Source: Diphasiastrum complanatum (taxonomy: Eukaryota; Streptophyta; Lycopodiopsida; Lycopodiales; Lycopodiaceae). From it: a stretch of 64,000 nt of DNA. A model generated the notes under the pieces. The model was given only the letters and a program-made list of their open reading frames with translations. It was not told where the DNA came from and did no database searches. Shown here one piece after another: positions 13,079-24,699 of the stretch (position 1 is its first letter; each line of letters opens with the position of its first letter). The translations under genes were made by a program, and so were the position numbers. The DNA lies in contig CM055109.1 of NCBI GenBank assembly GCA_029204225.1, positions 19,669,783 through 19,733,782 on the forward strand, in the 5' to 3' direction.

Positions 13079-14130
13079 ATGATGAAGGACACTAAGGAAA
13101 AAGACAAAGCCGCACACTCATCAAATGAGGAGTTGATGGAGGTAAAGACTGCCATCCCGGAACTCCTTTCCGTTCCAAAGCTATATGAAGCCAAAAAATG
13201 GAGGAAGCTCGGGGAACTCCTCCTGAAGGTCAACAAGTTCCAAGATTACATTTCTCTGCTTCTTCAATATATAACCATAGTGGAGTACTCCTACATGATG
13301 ACCGCCCAAGAGAAGCCTACCTTCAAATACAAGCTAAACCAAGTCACACACCAGGTCTCCTTTGCAATCGAGAATTTGGAGGCCATTAGAATCTTAGATG
13401 GGCCGAAGCACATTCCAGCAAACAGAGCAAGGGTAGAAGAGGTAAAACCCTATATGGATACCACAAAAAGGGCATGGTGCATGAATGATGACATTTTGCT
13501 TGAATCCATAGCCGATGAAGTACTCCAGGGTGCCACCACATTTGTGGTGAATTTCCTTGAAGTAGCAAGGACCAAAAAGGCTCGAATCTCCCTAACCTTC
13601 CTCATGTATCTAGTAGCAGCCCTCACGAAGCCAACAAGATACAATTATAGTTGGGCCACTCTTATTCAAGAGAAAATCTCCAAAAACTTACTGTCCCCAA
13701 AAAAGCAGACTACTATGAGACCTTTACTCACACAGCTAGCTGGATCTATTGTCACATTCCACAGTACTCACAAAAGAGGTCACACCCCCCAAAGAGAAGG
13801 CCAAGAAGGCAAAGGAAGGGGATAAGGACTGGCAACAAGCAGTCCAAAGACTTTCAGTCCAATTTGTCGTGCAGGCCACATCCAGCTCATCACCTCTAGA
13901 CTTTGCCTTGTAGTTGAAAAATATTTTACTCGGTGAAGCTGCCACCCCTCAAATGTCGTCGCAAATTACCACCTCACTTTACAAAAGTAGTCGAGTACAT
14001 GAGCTGATGAAGAAAAGGCCTTCGTTCGAATTGTCTCCCTTGCCGTAGATACCCAAAGATTTCAAGTCACCATCCAGAGAAGCAGGAGAAAGGGACCAAG
14101 AAAAGGACCATAGTAGATTTTGTTGGATCT
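13079..14130 (+). pseudogene. Unknown ORF, probably broken, possibly retroelement-derived
   Basis: An open frame of 248 codons begins at 13079 (MMKDTKEKDKAAHS) and closes at 13825, but sensible protein text continues in other frames: one (YYETFTHTASWIYCHIPQ) after an A-run near 13695, and another (KDWQQAVQRLSVQFVVQ) beyond 13800, suggesting small frameshifts. The N-terminal half is hydrophilic with a hydrophobic FLMYLVAAL segment near residue 180. I recognise no domain. The NYSWATLIQEKISKNL block loosely recalls the YNWFKTVSGELKRAIK block in the extra ORF of the Ty3 element at 56.4-59.3 kb, which suggests, without proving, a retrotransposon accessory ORF. It is not tied to the Copia fragment downstream. 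Confidence 0.4.
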
Positions 14131-14179
14131 ATCTACAAAAGAGCAAAGATGAAGTGTATGATGTCTTTGTTAAGTTTGA

Positions 14180-14530
14180 TGTTGATGTAAAAGAGTCTAC
14201 TTTAGATGGTGATGTTGATGGACCTTCATCAAGTCAAAACATCAAGGGAAAGACAAATGCCTTCCAGGCTTACATATGATTACAAAGGTAAGCCAGTTGT
14301 TGGAGGTCACTTTGCTTTCCTATCCTCTTTTCATGAACCTACATGTGTTGATGTAAAGGATTCTACTTTAGATGGTGATGTTGATGGACCTTTAATAAGT
14401 CAAAAGCCAAGAAGAACATCAAGGGAAAGACAAATGCCTTCCAGGATTACATATGATTACAAAGGTAAGCCAGTTGTTGGAGGTACACACTTTGCTTTCC
14501 TAACCTCTTTTCATGAACCTACATGTGTAG
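14180..14530 (+). repeat. Tandem duplication in Copia integrase-RT linker
   Basis: A unit of about 170 bp occurs twice (about 14180-14347 and 14348-14530). Both encode TSRERQMPSR followed by TYDYKGKPVVGG and a HFAFL-SFHEPTCVD block. The second copy has a few extra codons (KPRR). This is the low-complexity linker before Copia reverse transcriptase. A related HFALLTYFGESSCVDDA block recurs near 17,660. Confidence 0.75.
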
Positions 14531-14559
14531 ATGAAGCAAAGCCTAGTGGATTCAAGCAA

Positions 14560-15674
14560 TGGATCTTGAGTATCAAGCTCTTATGAATAATGGAACATGG
14601 AGATTGGTGGAGTTACCTAAGGACAAGAAAGCTATTGGATGAAAATGGATCTTCAAGGTGAAGACAAACCAAGATGGATCTATCAACAAGTACAAGGCGT
14701 GGTTGGTGGCAAAAGGATATGCTCAAGAACATGGTATTGACTATGATGAAACCTTTGCACCCATGGCAAAGGTGGTAAGCATTCGGGTCAACATCTCTCT
14801 TGATACTCTTTATGGATGGGATCTATGGCAATCGGACATTACAAATGAATTTCTTAATGATGATCTTGAGGAGGAAGTGTACATGGAGCAACCCGAGAGC
14901 TACCTTTCAACCACAAAGCCAAATCGTGTGTGTCTACTACAAAAGAGTTTGTATGGCCTTAAGCAAGCACCAAGGAGTTGGTATGCTAAGCTTAAAACTT
15001 TTTTACTCTCTCAAGGCTTTGTTATGAGTGAGTATGATCATTCACTTTATTATAAGTGTGCTGGAAATGTTGTTACCATCTTGCTAATCTATGTGGATGA
15101 TATCATCTTGAGTGGGGGAAATAATCAAGATGTGGAGGATATTGAGAGTGCTCTTAAGAAGGAATTTGAGGTGCATGATCTTGGTCATTTATAGTGATTA
15201 GATCTTCCCAAACTACTCTCATTTGTCAAGAGAAGTATGCTAATTTTAATCTTGCTAATCTATGTGGATGATATCATCTTGAGTGGTGGAAATAATCAAG
15301 ATGTGGAGGATATTGAGAGTGCTCTTAAGAAGGAATTTGAGGTGCATGATCTTGGTCATTTACATTACATTTTGGGAATAGAAGTGATTAGATCTTCCCA
15401 AACTACTCTCATTTGTCAAGAGAAGTATGCTAATTTTATTCTAGAAAGATTTCATATGGCAGATGCAAAATCTTGTGAAACACCTATGGAGTCCCATGTA
15501 AAGCTAACTATAGGAGGTAATGAAAGATCCTTCAAGGACATGACTCTCTATAGAAAGCTAGTTGGGTCACTTATCTATCTAACCATCACAAGACTAGATC
15601 TAAGCTATTGTGTTGGTAGATTGAGTCAATTTATACAAGATCCTAGTGAGGAGCATTGGAACCTAGGAAAATGA
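14560..15674 (+). pseudogene. Copia reverse transcriptase remnant with internal duplication
   Basis: Typical Ty1/copia RT motifs appear in order: KWIFKVKTNQDGSINKYKA (with Trp before it lost to a stop near 14640), LVAKGYAQEHGIDYDETFAP, LYGLKQAPRSWY and the catalytic YVDDI. The frame closes at 15194, after which a duplicated segment restarts the catalytic region, so YVDDI appears twice (near 15090 and 15261). The second copy then runs through HYILGIEV, KSCETPME, YRKLVGSLIYL and ends at 15674. No functional polymerase can be made from the present reading frame. Confidence 0.88.
15080..15440 (+). repeat. Direct duplication across the RT active site
   Basis: Segment 15080-15250 repeats at 15251 onward. 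The first copy lacks about 21 bp (present in the second as CATTACATTTTGGGAATAG...), which makes the in-frame stop at 15194. Both copies end in TATGCTAATTTTA. A slip or template-switch during reverse transcription, or later unequal recombination, would explain it. Confidence 0.85.
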
Positions 15675-16158
15675 GACTCAAGATTTTGGCATATTATATG
15701 AGGGATCATCACCTAACTTGTTTGGATTCTTAGATTTGGAAATACATTAGTGCTCATTGTATTTTCATAGGTGATGGAGCTATATCATGGATGTCAAAGA
15801 AACAAGCCATTATCTCATTGTCATTTAGTGATGCCGAGCACAAAGCCCTTACTCATTGCACAAAGGAGATGGCATCGATTGAGGATCTTCACTTTCTAGA
15901 TTTTCAGAGAGTCCAATAATCTTTTGTGACAACCTATCAGCCCAAAAGTTGGCAACCAATCCTATCTTTCATGCTAGGAGCAACCATATTGAGGTGGCCT
16001 ATAATTTTGTGAGGGAGCAAGTCATGGAAAAGGAGGTGGAGCTTCAACATCTTTCTTCAAGGGAATGTGTAGAGCATTGGGAAAAGACTTGTTTAAAAAG
16101 CATAGGACATCACTTGGAGTGTTATCAAAGTCTATGCTAAAACTAGTTGAAGAGGGAG
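15675..16158 (+). pseudogene. Copia RNase H and 3' end remnant
   Basis: The motifs SWMSKKQAIISLSFSDAEH, CDNLSAQKLATNPIFHARS and NHIEVAYNFVREQ are the usual C-terminal RNase H blocks of Copia Pol but fall in different frames with stops. The sequence ends in the purine tract GAAGAGGGAG (16149-16158) directly before an LTR start. It is the 3' end of the RT remnant upstream. Confidence 0.8.
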
Positions 16159-16350
16159 TGTGAAAGACTTCAACTAGTTTAGTCAAATTTGCTATATTTG
16201 TTTATTTGGCAATTGAGGCCAATTTCATATTAGACTTAGAGTTTGACTTTTAAAAGTTATATTAGTCTAAAATTATTTGAATAAACACTTTGGAAAGTGT
16301 GGGAAAGTGTAGTACACAAGTTTTTGGTAGATTCAAATACATACAACATT
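16159..16350 (+). repeat. Truncated Copia 3' LTR
   Basis: Begins TGTGAAAGACTTCAACTAG after a purine tract. It aligns with the LTR starting at 18551 for about 190 bp, then departs near 16350. Confidence 0.6.
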
Positions 16351-16454
16351 GCCAATGTAGAAAAATCAACACCTACTTAATGAAAGAGATGCAAACTCAA
16401 TAAGAACTTGATCAAACATCAAATATATGATAAAATGAAGTTGATGTCCATACA

Positions 16455-18550
16455 ATTATAGTACCCTATGTGAAAGATTTCTCTCTTTTAGCATCAATAA
16501 GATTGGTGGATCTTATGCAAAGTCTAACAAGCTTCCTTATGCTAGATCTAGGTCAAGATCTAATATGCTTCTTAGAGATGTTCATCTTTGTGCTAACTTG
16601 GCTAGTTATGAGGATAATGATGATTCTTCAATGGTTCTTCATGGCAAGTGCAAGAATGAAAAAGATAAGGAAAGAGCTAACTTCATCAATGGAGATGGTG
16701 AAGGTTCTTCCTTGGAAAAGGTTGTTGCTAATAATTTATTTGATCATATGGAAAAAGATGTTGCTAGGTGCATTCATGAAGAAGGTGGTTCTTCTACATT
16801 CTTTTGTGATGAGTCCTAGAAAGTCATTTTTGCAGCAAGTGATGTCACATGTCTTCATAAAGAGAGTATATCAAATAGTTCTATCAAGAGACTTGGTGAG
16901 GGAAGAAGTCACAAGTCAAGAAGAAGAGAAGTATGTGAAGAGTTCAAAGTAGGATGTAATTTGGATGATGTCATTGTGAATGATAGTGATGGAGAGTCAT
17001 GATCATATGAGTCATTACCTAAATCATTGAATAGAAGTTCTTTTTTGAAAAAAGAGAGTACTTTAATCATCCTTATGTTGAAGGTACTAATCATTTTTTT
17101 CATGGCTTCTAATATTTTTGAGGTTTCTACTTCTTATGATGCAATCATTAAGAGGGAGTCTTGTGAAGGAAAGAGCAATTTAATATTTGTTCTTGGGAAG
17201 ATCCAAGGAATGGATCTCACGTCTCTTCACCAACTCAAAGGATTCTATGATTGTGAATTGATCACTCATGATCAAGATGACAAAAGGTTCGTTGGAGAAG
17301 ACTACATGGAGCAAATCGAGAGGCAATTTCTTCAAGGCAAGGGAGATCTCATTGGTGAGCTTATTGAGGTTTGTTATGAACTCAAGAGGGCTGGATTTAT
17401 TAGGTTCGATACTCATCTTCACCTATTCTACATCATGTTGGATGGAAAGTTTGGAATCTATCTTTTGATTTATGATGGTGGCATTGTTTTCACTAACTTT
17501 ATTGGAAGTTCAAGATCAAGCATTGATGAGATCTTGTTGGATCAAGATCATATGTTTGAGAGGGAGTATTTGCAAAGGGTCAAGCCCGAAAATATTCATA
17601 TCTTTGATATCTTCTATGTTCAAGAGAAAGGTAAGCAAGTGGAAGTGACACACTTTGCTTTACTCACATATTTTGGAGAATCTTCTTGTGTAGATGATGC
17701 TATGCAAGTAGATGGATGTTTTCATGACTTTTCAGAAACTGATGGATCTGGAAAAGAGGTCTTAGTCAATGGCTTTGACGTTCAAGTGGAAGATTAAGAT
17801 GTTGGTCTCAAAGGGCTTCAATAACACAAAAGGCAAGGTGGCAATGTAGAACTAGTCAAGAGCATCAAAGGAGGGTCAATTGGCAAAGATGTTATGGATC
17901 TGTTTCTGCAGGTGTTTGAAGACTCAAGTGAGGTCAAAGGAGCATCAAGGAAGTGTTGTTCAATTTTACTTTACTTCTTCTATCTCATGTTTGAGCAATT
18001 TCATGTGGATGTGTGCAAATTGTCCAGATATGGTAAAACTAGCTACATTGGTTTGCATCATTTTGATGTCGGAGTCTGGTTTTGCTGATGGAAATGAAGC
18101 TATTGGAGGTCCATTATGTCACTCATTCATGACCAAGTCATCAAGTGTTGATGATATTTTGTGGCAAGATGGCAATGGAGGCTCATTCGTGGAGTTTTAT
18201 GGTGGAGACATATCAAGAAAGGACAAAGTTGGAGGAGACAAGCAAGCAAGTGGTCATTACTCACATTTATTTTCTGGCTGCTGTAATTTTCCAGAGAGTT
18301 CAAATTTTATAACATGGATGAATCATTTCATTTAAATTCTATTTGGTTCTTCATGTTTTAGTTACATCTTGACATGTAAAATTGATGTAAGAAATAGTGA
18401 AGAATCCAATTTGGACACTATTCTCTATATCAATCATGGAAACTACTTTAGAACCTTAGAAAAGGAGGTCTATACTTCGTATGGAGATCATTCTAAAGTT
18501 AGATCAAAGTTCTATGGTCAAAACTATGCCAAAACTAGTTGAAGAGGGAG
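16455..18550 (+). pseudogene. Internal 3' part of a second related element, unknown ORFs
   Basis: Several open pieces occur: 16565-16819 (acidic, with CANLASYEDNDD), 17027-17797 (256 codons, starting MNRSSFLKKEST) and 17880-18335. The 17027 frame has a hydrophobic stretch near residues 15-30, a regular hydrophobic/charged middle and, near its end, EKGKQVEVTHFALLTYFGE, which matches the Copia linker repeat at 14.3-14.5 kb. No RT, RNase H or integrase was found. The segment ends with the purine tract GAAGAGGGAG (18541-18550) before an LTR. It is most likely the body of a non-autonomous relative of the upstream Copia element. Confidence 0.45.
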
Positions 18551-19500
18551 TGTGAAAGATTTCAACTAGTTTAGTCAAGTTTAGTCATATTTTGGTTAAT
18601 TGTCAATATTAGGCCACTATGCATATTAGACTTAGAGATAAACTTTATGAATTTAGTTATTTTGGTCAAAGTTCATTTGAATTACCACTTTTGAAAAGTG
18701 TGGGAAAGTTATTAGGTCAATTTGGACACATTCAAATTTGAATGTAAGATGCATTGAATCTAGTCACATTGTTGATAGGGTTCTTGTTATGGAGGGAAAC
18801 CTGTTAAAATTGGCAAAAGCTAACTTGATCAAATCTTGTAAATACCATAATGACGTGTACCTATCATCATTAGACATGTGGAGCCTGTTTCCACATGTGA
18901 AATCTATGCCTAAGTCATTTAGATAGATCATATAGGTTGCACATCTCATTTAATTTGGAAACTAGTGATTAAATTGGCCAAAAACTAGTTTAGTAGTATT
19001 ATGCCACTTGGCACCATTCTAGTGGTAGAAAATGCTATGTCACATGGGTAGGAGTGGTCTCCCACTTGTGAAATATCATGTAAAATGTTCAAACCCATTG
19101 TATATAGTTTTCATACAAGTCAAATGTCAAATCTCCTAAATTGTAGGAATCTAGAAGGTCAACACTAGCCACCAATGATGATGTGGCAAATTAATAGAAT
19201 CTTAGCCAAAGTGGATATGGATAAGCACTATGACCTGTCTCACACATCCTGGAAGTGGCTTAGAGGGAGATTATGATGATTTAATCCATGATGGATCCAC
19301 TTTGAGAAATCAATGAAGCAAGATCTTGGTTTTGGAGGCATATCTTGAGTATTCTCATATTTGTGTCGTGATTTTATGGTTCTATTGCTTTATAACACTT
19401 GTGTACTTCACTCTCTGCTGTAAGTCCATAGAGGTACTATTATTCACACGTGTGAAGGCAGTGGGTCTCAAGTTTAATCATTTGCTTGTTGTTCTTGCTT
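18551..19500 (+). repeat. Copia-type LTR (right boundary unclear)
   Basis: Starts TGTGAAAGATTTCAACTAG, homologous to 16159. It contains TGTATATAG near 19100 and TTCACACGTGTGAAGG near 19446. Part of it (CATATAGGTTGCACATCTCA... near 18927 and GGCCAAAAACTAGTTT near 18977) also matches the LTR at 44887. I see no primer site at its right edge, so the 3' end is uncertain. Confidence 0.5.
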
Positions 19501-20870
19501 CATTCTAGATGTGTTCAAGAGTGAAATGGTTGAGAGGCATCTAAGTGCTAGAAGTCACCCTTGGATAAGTCCTCCAAGTGAAATCTTAAGTGAATTTCTA
19601 GAGCACAAACACTCATAAAGGCAAAATCTACTAATACAAGGTGATAAGAATTGTTGGCAAGTACTAGGAGAAAAATTTGAGATCCAAGTCACATTGTTCA
19701 CCCCTACTCAAGTGTGTGAGTGTGTTTTTGACTTTAATTGTCATAAATGTGAGTGAGGCATATGTGTTGTGGTTGATCCTAAATTTTCAAGAGATCCTTC
19801 CTTTGTAGAGGGCAAGAACTAGTAACTCAATTCTTGACTTTGGTGGAAAAATTGTCTTCTTCATTGTGATCAAATCTTGCTAAGTGGCATTAGCTCTTTG
19901 TAAGCACATATCTTAGTGAGAGAGAAGTATCACATTTATGAAAATTTGAAGTTCATTCCAACTCTAAAGAGATAGAGTCATTGGTACTTGGTGGAGTCCA
20001 ATAGGGGTGAATGAATTCAATTTTTTGAGCAAAATTTGACATTGTATGTATGAAACTCAAATAAGTTCTAATTCAACTTTCTTTGTGAGAGAATGAGGGT
20101 CAAGTTGTGATCCTATTGGGAGTCTAGAATATGGAGGAGTCCATATTTGAGTGTTCATGCATGGTTGGGATCTTTGTGAATCTCTAGATGTCTAATTTTT
20201 AAGCTTGGTGAAAGATTCTTGACATGGATTGTTATCAAACCATTTCATGTCCATTCCAAATCTCAAAAGTGAGATTCTTTGGGTCAAGAGGGATTCCAAA
20301 AGGGGTGATTGGATCTGATCTTTGTGTGTCTGAATCAAGTGTACATGTCAAGTTTATGTGATCTAGTGGAGATTCTTTTCTTTGTGAAAATTAGTGGTTT
20401 AATTTGTTGCCAAATCAAATCAAATTCAATCCAAATCTCAAGAGTGAGATTATTTGGGTCAAGAGTGAGTCCAAAAGAATAAATTAAGTTTTATTATCAA
20501 GTATTTGAAACAAAACCCATCCTTTGTTGGAGAATATCAAAAGTTGAGTGAACTAGTCAAGAGAAAAGGAAAATCTAGGTGTCAAATCTTTTCAAATCCA
20601 TATTTCAACTCTCAAAAGAATGAGTCATTGGTGTTTGTTGAGTCAAATAGGGGTGTTTGGATCTAGTTTTTGTGATTTGATAGAGCGCTTTTGTCTTTGT
20701 GATCGAATCAAAGCTTAGTTTCCAATTGACAGCTAGGTTGAAAAGAGATATAATTCCAAATTTGTGGTCTAGATCTTGTGTAGATCCTTCTAGATTGTTG
20801 AATGTGTTCAAATCTAGTTTCTTGAGAGTCACAAATTACATTTTGAAAAGTCATATCATAGTTAAAATAG
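19501..20870 (+). repeat. Retroelement leader related to 45.6-46.8 kb
   Basis: No coding region is convincing. Blocks such as GAGATCCAAGTCACATTG, TTCCTTTGTAGAGGGCAAGA, AAGTGGCATTAGCTCTTTG and TTGAGAGTCACAAATTACA occur in the same order at 45,650-46,760. This is the untranslated leader of the same Met-tRNA-primed family, cut off near 20,870. Confidence 0.65.
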
Positions 20871-21112
20871 CAATGATCGACTTATACAATGCTTTCTTAT
20901 TTCAACGGCACCACGTGTGCTTAGTTCTAGAGTTATCGGGCCATCTTTCTTTTACGAGCCCTTTGAGTGCTTTTAAGCAACTGATCTATGTACTTACTTA
21001 TTAGTTGAATATACAATTTGTTGAGAGCAATTTTGTTGTCTTGTCTTGTTGCACTTGACGTTGTGCTGTGGTGATTAATCTGGTTGGGTGTTTAAATTGT
21101 GTTTTTTTAACT
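20871..21112 (+). repeat. 3' end of a Copia LTR
   Basis: Sequence immediately ahead of a primer site, including CACCACGTGTGC near 20,910. The left limit is not defined. Confidence 0.4.
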
Positions 21113-21125
21113 TGGTATCAGAGCC
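21113..21125 (+). promoter_or_regulatory. Copia primer-binding site
   Basis: TGGTATCAGAGCC, the initiator-Met tRNA complement, opens the element that encodes the Gag at 22,362. Confidence 0.88.
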
Positions 21126-22361
21126 TCTTGGTGGCTTGAATCACCGGACAAGAACAGAGAGCTGCGAATTCACGACAGTTTGTTGGCTAGGAAGCACAAA
21201 ACCGAGTCTGTGGAGATTCGTGGAATAGCTCAAAACTGTAAGAAGATTCAGAGGCAGGGGATTGTCAGCTGAATCAGAGGGCAAGCAAAAAGTGAAGCTG
21301 AAAATCTTCTAAAGGGTTGCTTGGCATGTGTGATTGGTTTGAATCCAATCGAACACCGTTTGAAGAGCGGTTTGGAGCAAAACATTGCTTGTTGTAGGGC
21401 GACCTCAGCCAGATAGGAGCTGTTAGTGAAAGCTCAGGGAAAGCCTGAGTAAAGCCCAATATATCCTTCTCTTCAAAGTTGCTAGGGTTTCAAAGTGCAA
21501 AATCGTGGATTTCTCCTTGTAGGAGGACTTTTTCAGAGTTGTAAGTTACTGAGGAAGGGCTCCCTAGTAAGGAGAATTAGCTTGTAAGAGGCCGTTGAAG
21601 GCCGTGGATCATATAGGGAGCTGGATTGCGAGTAGCAGCCAGAAAACCCGTGAGGAGGCCATAGCCAGGGGAGCTTGGAGAGCGAAGGAGGCAGGCAGAC
21701 CTCGCGCTCACCCAATTGCGCAACTACCATAGCGTTTGGAGGGGTCTAGCGCTTGCAAGGAATCCATTTCAGCGTGTTGAAGGAACCTTGACCATCGGAT
21801 CATGTCTATTGAAGATCTATGATGAAAAATGGAGGAATATAGGCTGCAGGATCAAGGGCCACCGTTGGGATGCATGTGAAAAAGCTTGAAGGGGTCTGAA
21901 GTGTAAAGTGCATTGCAACTTCATTAAAAATCTTCAATCTGAAAAAATTGTTGGGTCCCAAATTTCTTGAAGGGTGAAGTTTCTTCACATTGAAGAAACA
22001 GTTCAAAAACCCAAATTGCCCTTATTTTCACCTCCTTTAGTCTATTTTGGCCAAACGAAAGGCTATAGCCTCCAAACGAAGGGCACCCTGACTGTACCTG
22101 CAAGTACGGTACACCAAAACAGAGTGATTTCCACAGAGAAAGTGTTTGAAGCACGCCAAAAGTGATTTCACCATTTCATCGGGCAGGTAGAGTTGGTGAC
22201 GAGAAGCATTTCGGAAAGCGACGCCAGTTTGGCTTTCAATTTGGCGAAAGAGTGGTGGGTGGCCTGGTAAGCCAAAAATTACAAGTCATTATTTGTGATT
22301 TCTGACATCACGATTGGCTTCAGCATACGTTTTATAGGCTACAGGTGGAGTTTCAAGTAGT
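21126..22361 (+). other. Copia leader
   Basis: About 1.2 kb between primer site and Gag start. Short open frames on both strands lack recognisable domains. I take it as untranslated leader. Confidence 0.55.
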
Positions 22362-22991
22362 TTGGAGATGGCAAACATCAATGCGGCAATTTTGGGCGAT
22401 GCAAGCAAACTTGATGGGGCTTCTAACTACAACATCTGGAAATTTAAAATGAAGAGCATTTTGATGGAGAAAGAGTTATGGGAGATTGTGGCAGATATTG
22501 AAATCCGACCAAATACCACTCCGGGTGATATGAGCGCCTTTGATAAAAAGGCGCAGAGAGCATTGTCCTTAATCAATCTTTCAGTGAAAGACCATGTAAT
22601 CACTCATATAAGTGATGTCATGATGACTAGAGGAGCTTGGGAAGCTCTTAGAATGCAATTTCAAACTTGCAATCCAGGTCGGGCCATGTTCTTGAAGTCG
22701 AGATTGAACACAATAAGGATGGAAGAAAGTGAATCAGTGGGATCTTTTTTCACAAGGATAAAGGAACTGAGAGATCAACTTGTGGCGATTGGAGAACCAA
22801 TTAGGGATGTTGGTGTGGTACATACCACAATGAGCGGTGTCTCAGAAGGGCTACAGATGTTTGTGAGCGGCATTGCTTCAAGGGAGAGATTGCCTACTTT
22901 TGAAGACTTCCACGGAATCATGTTGCAGGAAGAGCAGCGTCGCGAAGTGGTGAAGTCAAGGCAAACCCCACAGGAGGATCAAGCCTTGTAG
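22362..22991 (+). CDS. gag: Copia Gag polyprotein, N-terminal part (UBN2 type)
   Basis: An uninterrupted 209-codon frame. It starts MEMANINAAILGD and shows the plant Copia Gag signature LDGASNYNIWKFKMKSILME, then HVITHISDV, GAWEALRMQFQT, FLKSRLNTIRMEES and SFFTRIKELRDQLVAIGEP. It would form the capsid of the virus-like particle. The zinc knuckle and Pol are missing because the frame runs into oppositely oriented Copia sequence near 22,985, so the last codons are chimeric. The Met was chosen because it is the first in frame after the leader and precedes the conserved block. Intact for 600 bases, hence fairly young. Confidence 0.85.
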   Translation: MEMANINAAILGDASKLDGASNYNIWKFKMKSILMEKELWEIVADIEIRPNTTPGDMSAFDKKAQRALSLINLSVKDHVITHISDVMMTRGAWEALRMQFQTCNPGRAMFLKSRLNTIRMEESESVGSFFTRIKELRDQLVAIGEPIRDVGVVHTTMSGVSEGLQMFVSGIASRERLPTFEDFHGIMLQEEQRREVVKSRQTPQEDQAL

Positions 22992-23511
22992 AGTCTTCCT
23001 TTTGCTTTCCCTTGTCCACATAGGTGAGCCTTGAGGGCTCGGCCTTGCTTCTTGATGACCTTCTCGGCCCCCTTTGACTCGGATCCTTGTCTCCATCCTC
23101 GGGTTTGTCAAGATCCTCCTCGGGTTTGTCAAGATCTTCAATGCACAATGGGTTAGATCCATTAGACAAGTTCTTAGCAAATTGTGACTCATCAAAAGTA
23201 CATCCTTGCTTACCTTTACTTTCTTGGATATAGGATCATATATCCTATAGCCCTTGCTATTTTCTCCATAGCCAACAAAAATCCCTTTGAAGTTCCTTCC
23301 TTCTTGTCTCCAAATGGATGTGGACATAACAAATACATCCAAAGATCTTAAAATCTTTTACATTGGGTTTCTTACCTAACAAAGCTTGATAAGGTGAGAT
23401 CTCATCTATAGCACTACTAGGAATTCTATTACACAAGTAATTAGCACATGTTATAGCTTCTCCCCAAAATGAGATGGGAAGTGATGCATCAAGTCTTAAA
23501 GACTTTGCAAG
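22985..23511 (-). pseudogene. Copia integrase C-terminus and linker
   Basis: Minus-strand reading gives SLRLDASLPISFWGEAIT, then ANYLCNRIPSSAIDEISPYQ, KKPNVKDFKIFGCICYVH, a frameshift near 23,290-23,340, then FKGIFVGYGENSKGYRIYDP and SKDVLLMS, the usual tail of Copia integrase. The following linker has a repeat of LDKPEEDLDKPED and a PRRSSR motif. It is the continuation of the integrase core at 24,700-25,095, separated from it by an inserted LTR and leader. Confidence 0.82.
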
Positions 23512-24698
23512 GCTCAATAGACTTATTGTGTTCAGTATATGTCATAATGCATGCATCTCTGTATTGCTTTTGTAACTGATAAAAATTGTCTAAGAATTCA
23601 ATACTTTATGTTTGGCTATGTAATCACTTAATATCTAGCGATTTCAAAGTTAGTTACTAGAGATTGGACGTGATTTTCATCACTACTTCTTTGTTCAATT
23701 TTTGATTGGCGTAGTCATGCATTGAAAGCATGAAGTTTCTGCATTACATTATCTATCCTATTTCCAATACTATCCTCAATCTAATGACTTTTGCCACTTC
23801 GTAAGATTGAAACACACTCAAATGAAGTCCAAAAATCTCACTATCTAGAGATCCAATCAAAATTAGGGTTTTGACAAAATCACAAACAAAATGGATTATT
23901 CCAAATCCACATGCAAATGCTGAAAATCTAATATGCAATCTATTAGCCACCACTTAGGCTGATCCAAAATTCAAAATTTAGAATTGGTCAAGTTATAGAT
24001 CTATATAGGGTTTTGATTTACAAAAGATCCAATCTACAAAGGCAAAAAACTCGATTTTGGTGTAGAATCCTCTCTAGCATGCTCTAGACTTGATATCTTC
24101 ACCAAATTATTGATAGATATGATTTCCTCCTTCATAACCTAAAACACAAGCTCTGATACCATGTGTGATAAAATTTTCAGTTTTTAGGACAACAATGATT
24201 GTACTTAACAATCATAGAGAGTTATTGGTTGTTTAATCAATGGATCTATCAAGTTCTACACATTAGATCTTGATCTAGATTCACTACACTTGGATTTAAG
24301 CAAGAGCAATGGATTGCACATCATAAATTAGTGAAGGAGGCCTCACACGTGTGGAGTACTGTCCATAGTACGGCCTGCACCTGAAACAACAAGTACAATA
24401 GTTCTAGATAGCAATCATTCATAGAAATCACAAGACAAATGACTAGAAATCTCACAAAAGTGTAGAATGCAAAAGTCTCATCAATCTTCTTAGCAAAATG
24501 ATGATCCTTTTATGGATCAAGTACATCCATGAGTCTGGTACAGTCCAGCAGGTCTTCACACGTGTGAAGAGTGCCACATCACTCTGATCTATCCATTTGA
24601 TCCATCCTTGATCCTTATCCAAAGTTGACCTTCTACATGTTATAGCTTCTCCCCAAAATGAGATGGGAAGTGATGCATCAAGTCTTAAAGACTTTGCA
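23446..24698 (-). mobile_element. LTR plus leader inserted in integrase, between 64-bp direct repeats
   Basis: Integrase codons for SLRLDASLPISFWGEAIT are present twice (23446-23509 and 24635-24698). Between them, read on the minus strand, lie an LTR (24637 down to 24162; TGTAGAAGG ... TATCACACA), a Met-tRNA primer site (TGGTATCAGAGC, 24161-24150) and a leader running to about 23,512. There is no 3' LTR and no coding sequence. The LTR holds CACACGTGTGG and TTCACACGTGTGAAG. The long flanking repeat is unlike the usual 5-bp target duplication. Confidence 0.75.
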
Positions 24699-24699
24699 C

